Assembly: GCA_046328715.1 (NCBI GenBank)
Contig: JAXLWB010000011.1
Coordinates: forward strand, 124,001-188,000
From: JAXLWB01 sp046328715
GTDB taxonomy: Bacteria > Chloroflexota > Anaerolineae > Caldilineales > Caldilineaceae
Direction: 5' to 3'
Length of the DNA stretch: 64,000 nucleotides
Numbering within the stretch: position 1 is the stretch's first letter; each line of letters starts with the position of its first letter. The notes under the pieces were generated by a model, which was not told the origin of the DNA, did no database searches, and saw only the letters and a program-made list of their open reading frames with translations. The translations under genes were made by a program, and so were the position numbers. This document shows, piece by piece, positions 60,143 to 64,000 of the stretch.

Positions 60143-61213
60143 TTACTGATACGCTCCCAATTCCTTCGCCAGATTGACAATCGCCTGGAAGTTCTCCAGA
60201 CTTACGCTCGACGGCACCGAGTGGTCAGAGGAAAAGATGTAGCCACCCGACTCCTTGACCACCGGGATCACTTTGCGCATCTCAGCTTCAATGGCATCGC
60301 GCTGATCCCATAGCACTGCGTTGATGCCGCCATGCAACACCAGATCCTTGCCCACCGTCTGCTTGAGATGAGCTGGATCCATCCCGGCCTTCACCTCCAG
60401 CGGATTTAGGGCGTCCAATCCCATGCTGACCAACTCTGGCACAAATTGGTTGATGTCGCCACAGGAGTGCAGATGCGCCTTGATGCCCTTGGCATGGGCC
60501 CAATCGATGGCGCGCTGGTGGAAGGGTTTGAGTACCTCGCGATACATGCGCAACGAGAAGAAGGAATGATGCTTGTAACCCATATCGTCCCACCAAAAGA
60601 CCGAGTCAAATTTGTAGCCCGCTTCCCAAACCATGTCGAGCAAGGCCAGATTGACATCAAGCAGATGGGAGAACATATCCGAGCACCATTCGGGGTCGTC
60701 ACTCAACGAGTAGAGCATGCGCTCGGTGCCGATGATCCAAGAATGGGTGACATCAAAACCAAACCAGAGCGCCGCCCGCAGCCAATAGCCTTCCTTTTTC
60801 CAGATTGGATAATTTTGGCGCAGCCAATCCCACGGAATCCGGTCCGGCGTGGGCGTCATCAATGCTTTGGCTTTTTCCCAACTGTCGCGGTCAACAATCG
60901 TAAAATCGAGAAATTGTGGGGTGGAGGCGGCGTGTTTCCAGGTCTTTTGGGTCACGCCCCATTCGCTGATGATGGTTTTGTAGCTGTCGGTCTCTTCAAG
61001 CGTGCGGCGTGGGTAACGAGGAGAATTGTCTACATGAATCATGGCCGTGTGGTCGAGGCCGAAATAATCCACGAAGCTAACATCTTGGGGCATTCCTTCG
61101 CGCTGCCAGCGTTCAATGGTAGCATCCCAGGGGTCATCAATGATCGGGATGCGATCTGCCTCACGATGTTCAAACATTCGTGTGAACCGTTCGTGACTGG
61201 TCATCTCTTTCAT
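60143..61213 (-). CDS. Uroporphyrinogen-decarboxylase-like (URO-D fold) protein
   Basis: This 356-residue TIM-barrel protein belongs to the UROD/methyltransferase superfamily. It has an early MTSHERFTRMFEHREADRIP, the mid FWWDDMGYKHHSFFSLRMYR, HSCGDINQFVPELVSMGLDA with the zinc-binding-type HxCG, and the late SGGYIFSSDHSVPSSVSLE. In such relatives the role is often methyl transfer from methoxylated or methylated substrates, or an uncharacterised sugar step, rather than haem synthesis. The ATG at 61213 has AGG seven bases upstream. The gene next to a sugar kinase and a mannose-6-phosphate-isomerase-like gene points to carbon catabolism. Confidence 0.85.
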   Translation of the reverse strand: MKEMTSHERFTRMFEHREADRIPIIDDPWDATIERWQREGMPQDVSFVDYFGLDHTAMIHVDNSPRYPRRTLEETDSYKTIISEWGVTQKTWKHAASTPQFLDFTIVDRDSWEKAKALMTPTPDRIPWDWLRQNYPIWKKEGYWLRAALWFGFDVTHSWIIGTERMLYSLSDDPEWCSDMFSHLLDVNLALLDMVWEAGYKFDSVFWWDDMGYKHHSFFSLRMYREVLKPFHQRAIDWAHAKGIKAHLHSCGDINQFVPELVSMGLDALNPLEVKAGMDPAHLKQTVGKDLVLHGGINAVLWDQRDAIEAEMRKVIPVVKESGGYIFSSDHSVPSSVSLENFQAIVNLAKELGAYQ

Positions 61214-61376
61214 AAATTACCTATTGCAGCGGATATGAAGGCGCAAAACGGTCACTGCTCCCACCTGCGTCCTAACATGTGCATAGATTCTTTTGTTAGC
61301 GATGTGTATTGACAATATTATAGCATAGGAAAATTGATTTTATCCGATGAGATTTTACAAAAATAAAGTGCAGACC

Positions 61377-62351
61377 CTACACTGCATCCTTCTGCTGGCG
61401 TAACCGCTGTAAGGCTGCCGCATCGACTGTGATGCCGGCTTGTTTCAAGGCCAGGATGCAGGATCCGAGCACAGGGGGCAACTCCGGCATGACGATTCGG
61501 CTCCAGGGCAGAATCTCATGTAAGGTGTGGCGGAAGGGTCCTAGAATCGTTTCGCCTGCCCGCCAGATTCCGCCGGTGAGCGTCACTTCGCAGCCGACGT
61601 TGGCCCAGCCGAGATGGTGGGCCACTGCGCGTACCATCAGCGCCAAGTCGTGTGTGCCTTGTTCGACCACCTGTTGTGCCGTTACATCGCCTGCAGCGGC
61701 GGCATCAAAGACCAAGGGCGCAAAGGCTGCCAGTTCGGCTTTGGAGACGCCCTGGGTATACAGGCGGTTGTGAACATCGATCATCTGTTGGATGCCCAGT
61801 CGCTGCCGCACCGTCTCGACCAACGTAGAACTCCAACGTCCATCATAGGCACCCATCGCCAGCCGGATCGCATTGCAGCCAAACCAATAGCTGCTGCCCT
61901 CATCCGAGATCAGATGGCCCCAACCGCCCGCCTGCCAGCGTTCTCCTGCTTCATTCAGCCCAAAACAAGAGGAGCCTGTGCCGGCAATCAAAGCAATGCC
62001 AGGGCGACCGGAAAGCCCGCCCGTTAACGAGGCACGGATATCGTGATCGACGCCAATGTTCTCGCCAAACTGCAAGTGTTGGGCAATCGTGCGGACGATG
62101 TTGCGGTCCGCCTCGGAAACGACGCCCGCCATGCCAAAGAAGACACTGGTGAAGGGGGCGTCAGGCAACTTTGCCTTGCTGCGTGCTGCGCTCACTGCCT
62201 CGCCAATGCTGCGGGTTGCTCCTTCGGCTCCGACGCTGTCGATGCCCGATGGCCCAGCGTGACCAATGCCCAGGATGAGCCCCGTTTCGTCACAGATGAC
62301 AGTGCGCGTGTGCGTGCCACCCCCATCCACTCCCAAAAAGATGCGTCTCAT
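61377..62351 (-). CDS. BadF/BadG/BcrA/BcrD-family ATPase, probable N-acetylglucosamine-type kinase
   Basis: This 324-residue ASKHA-fold protein starts with FLGVDGGGTHTRTVICDE (phosphate 1 motif) and has IALIAGTGSSCFGLN (phosphate 2), WQAGGWGHLISDEGSS as in GlcNAc kinases, and VTLTGGIWRAGE (adenosine motif). The GWG-x6-GS pattern is typical of N-acetylhexosamine or related sugar kinases. The ATG at 62351 overlaps the upstream stop by four bases (ATGA); an earlier in-frame start would lie inside that gene. It is expected to phosphorylate an amino sugar for use by the neighbouring isomerase-like protein. Confidence 0.88.
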   Translation of the reverse strand: MRRIFLGVDGGGTHTRTVICDETGLILGIGHAGPSGIDSVGAEGATRSIGEAVSAARSKAKLPDAPFTSVFFGMAGVVSEADRNIVRTIAQHLQFGENIGVDHDIRASLTGGLSGRPGIALIAGTGSSCFGLNEAGERWQAGGWGHLISDEGSSYWFGCNAIRLAMGAYDGRWSSTLVETVRQRLGIQQMIDVHNRLYTQGVSKAELAAFAPLVFDAAAAGDVTAQQVVEQGTHDLALMVRAVAHHLGWANVGCEVTLTGGIWRAGETILGPFRHTLHEILPWSRIVMPELPPVLGSCILALKQAGITVDAAALQRLRQQKDAV

Positions 62352-64000
62352 GCTCCGACCACTCCTTCCACCCATTGGTTGCGCGGTTTGACATAGCTAC
62401 GAATCACTTTGATCGGCGCCCCATCCTCGCTGACCAGCCGAAAACTGCCCGCCGCCGCAGGAACCACAAAGGTTTCGGCAAAGTAGAAACGTTGGCGTGT
62501 GCCAGTAGCCGTTTCAAGCAGGACACTCTCGCCTTCAACCAGGCTCATAATCTGGCACGAGTTGTTGGTGGTCGCCTCCACCGCCGTCGAGAATTCAAAG
62601 CGTTGTACATCGTAGAAGTGATGGGCATGGGTCGGTTGGTGAATCAACTGCCAGCCAGGACCGCTGCTTGCCACATAAGGAGCTGAAATCAGCTCGTTGC
62701 GTACTCGTTCGCCCTTGCGATCAAAGTAGAGATTGGCAAAGGCGCGCTCAATGTTGAGCGGACGGGGCCGACCATCGAGGTCGAGCCGCATCCAGTCGTA
62801 CATCTTGAAGGTAAAGATGTAAGGTGTGGCGCTGATCTCCAATACCAGATTGTTGATGCCCGAACAATGAATGGTGCCGTTGGGGATTAAGATCAGATCG
62901 TGTTTGCGTACCGGATGTTTCTGGACAAAACGTTCGACCTCGATGGGCGTCGCTTCTCGAAAGCTGCGCTCCAAGGCCAAGCGGAATTCATTCGGCTCAA
63001 TATTCTCCTGAAAGCCGAGATAGCAGTGCGAGTCAGCAGCACAATCCAGGATGTAATAGGTCTCGTCCTGCGTAAAGGTCTCGCCAAAGTGCTGGCGGAT
63101 ATAGTCGGGGCGAGGATGGCATTGGACGGAGAGATTGCCGCCATCGAAGGTGTCTAGCAGGTCAAAACGGATCGGAAATTCGTAGCCAAAGGCGTCTGCA
63201 CTTTCGCCGATGACATCCTGCGGGTTGCGGAACATCAGGAAATCGAACGAAACTTCCAAGAGCCAATCATCGCTTTCGATCACTAGGCCATTTTCCGGCA
63301 CAATCAGTTCGAACGACCAGGCATAGTTGGGCACATTCTGCGCCAACTGCGGCATACGCTGGCGAATCCACTGTCCGCCCCAGGCTCCGGGTTCAAACCA
63401 CGGACGCACCCGAAAGTAGCTCGTCGCCATCTGATCCAGTGCCGCGCGCAACGTATCGCCCTGCGCAAAGGTGATCTCGTCCGGGCGTTGCCCATCCACG
63501 ACCCAGTCGATGCGTGAGTAAAGTGCCAGTTTATGGCGGTTAGCCGCCACCCAATCGACAAAGTAGCTGCGTTTGTAGGCAACCTTGGCATCCAGCACTT
63601 GTTGCGTCCCCAAACAGGTGACGCTGCCTGCCCGCTGTCGAAACTGGATTTCATTCTTGGGTACATCGATGTAGACAAGCGGTCCCTGCCAGCCAACGAG
63701 CGCTGCGCCACAGCCATAGAGAATGTTGAGATCGGCTTGTGGGTCGGGCTGTAGCTGTTGTAGTGCTGCTGTATCGAAGAAATCCGCCAGTTCACCAGGA
63801 TAACGAAAGCCAAAGATCGGGTCATTGCCGCCAAGGTAGGGCATCAACATCGCATCAATGGCTTCGCTCGATTTGAATGCTTGCGCCACATGGACCCAAT
63901 GGGTGCGCACGCCAAGGTCGTGCAAGGCTGTGTTTAGTCGCTCGCGAAAATCTTCCCACAGCACACCAGGGTAGCCATCAATCACAACTTGTTGGGCACT
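62348..64000 (-). CDS. Mannose-6-phosphate-isomerase-like protein, N-terminus outside window
   Basis: The frame is open to the window edge (550 codons visible), so the start is missing. The visible N-terminal part (about 1-190) is not the usual isomerase. The later cupin-type region shows the class I mannose-6-phosphate isomerase style: PIRFDLLDTFDGGNLSVQCH with metal-binding Gln/His, YILDCAADSHCYLGF, and LIPNGTIHCSGINNLVLEIS with a late Glu and His. It may interconvert mannose-6-phosphate and fructose-6-phosphate, or a related sugar. Its stop overlaps the kinase start (ATGA), so both are coupled. Confidence 0.82.
   Translation of the reverse strand, partial: SAQQVVIDGYPGVLWEDFRERLNTALHDLGVRTHWVHVAQAFKSSEAIDAMLMPYLGGNDPIFGFRYPGELADFFDTAALQQLQPDPQADLNILYGCGAALVGWQGPLVYIDVPKNEIQFRQRAGSVTCLGTQQVLDAKVAYKRSYFVDWVAANRHKLALYSRIDWVVDGQRPDEITFAQGDTLRAALDQMATSYFRVRPWFEPGAWGGQWIRQRMPQLAQNVPNYAWSFELIVPENGLVIESDDWLLEVSFDFLMFRNPQDVIGESADAFGYEFPIRFDLLDTFDGGNLSVQCHPRPDYIRQHFGETFTQDETYYILDCAADSHCYLGFQENIEPNEFRLALERSFREATPIEVERFVQKHPVRKHDLILIPNGTIHCSGINNLVLEISATPYIFTFKMYDWMRLDLDGRPRPLNIERAFANLYFDRKGERVRNELISAPYVASSGPGWQLIHQPTHAHHFYDVQRFEFSTAVEATTNNSCQIMSLVEGESVLLETATGTRQRFYFAETFVVPAAAGSFRLVSEDGAPIKVIRSYVKPRNQWVEGVVGA

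Noticed and set aside
60446..61312. Plus-strand frame of 288 residues
   Set aside because: It is the mirror of the UroD-like protein, which has intact family motifs on the minus strand.
1..64000. Prophage, integrated plasmid or conjugative element
   Set aside because: No integrase, capsid, terminase, relaxase or tRNA-flanking repeats were seen; the content is chromosomal.
1..64000. tRNA or rRNA genes
   Set aside because: No cloverleaf with the TTCGAATC-type T-loop and CCA end, and no rRNA-like conserved stretch, was recognised by reading; a tRNA-scanning program could still find a divergent one.

Overview
The window looks like a chromosomal segment of a free-living member of the Chloroflexota (Anaerolineae/Caldilineae-like). 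This is an inference. It rests on moderate GC, Tat/lipoprotein sugar-binding proteins, SARP/BTAD and adenylate-cyclase multidomain regulators, very large FG-GAP surface proteins that end in a 'LPII(A/R)R' type tail, TPR plus PD40 propeller proteins, and abundant short degenerate tandem or inverted repeats between genes. No rRNA, tRNA, CRISPR array or complete insertion sequence was seen.

Layout. 1-1459: a vWA-domain lipoprotein, cut by the window edge. 1701-9408 (minus): a carbohydrate-use locus with a LacI regulator, a solute-binding protein, two permeases, a secreted glycoside hydrolase and a sugar isomerase/epimerase; a strong promoter and palindromic operator candidates precede it. 9733-11538: an ECF sigma factor overlapping a small membrane-anchored partner, then lgt. 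11633-14128: a PIG-L deacetylase and a divergent family-4 glycosyltransferase. 14279-17273: a housekeeping run of a promoter with a structured leader, rplU, rpmA, rpmE, a terminator, tdk and a histone-deacetylase-like enzyme. 17448-18356 (minus): a CitE-like lyase. 18835-24395: a heterotetrameric sarcosine-oxidase-type operon (alpha, small subunit, beta, delta) with a Phd/RelE toxin-antitoxin pair lodged between the beta and delta genes, followed by a mutarotase-like protein and a perfect 31-bp hairpin. 24521-27722 (minus): a TPR/PD40 membrane protein and a CpaE/TadZ-like ATPase.

27950-48163 is dominated by large proteins: a triple-PA14 secreted protein, a SARP-NTPase-TPR regulator, a tandem-cyclase protein resembling soluble adenylyl cyclase, and two giant FG-GAP proteins (7 and 14 repeats), the second with an HExxH zinc-protease-like site. 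48170-55645 holds a second TPR/PD40 protein, a 74-residue lone histidine-kinase phosphoacceptor domain with a good promoter, a DUF5107 lipoprotein, and a PepSY / small membrane protein / ApbE / ferric-reductase-like cluster that may form an extracytoplasmic flavin electron-transfer unit. 55726-59504 (minus): a PAP2 phosphatase and a kinase-M23-class III aminotransferase fusion. 59682-60142: two gene scars (a broken VapC-type TA pair and a permease tail). 60143-64000 (minus): a UroD-like protein, a BadF-type sugar kinase and a mannose-6-phosphate-isomerase-like protein cut by the edge.

The most unusual signal is that the short repeats found between genes also occur inside reading frames, in frame: three times in the kinase-M23-aminotransferase gene and once in the tandem-cyclase gene.
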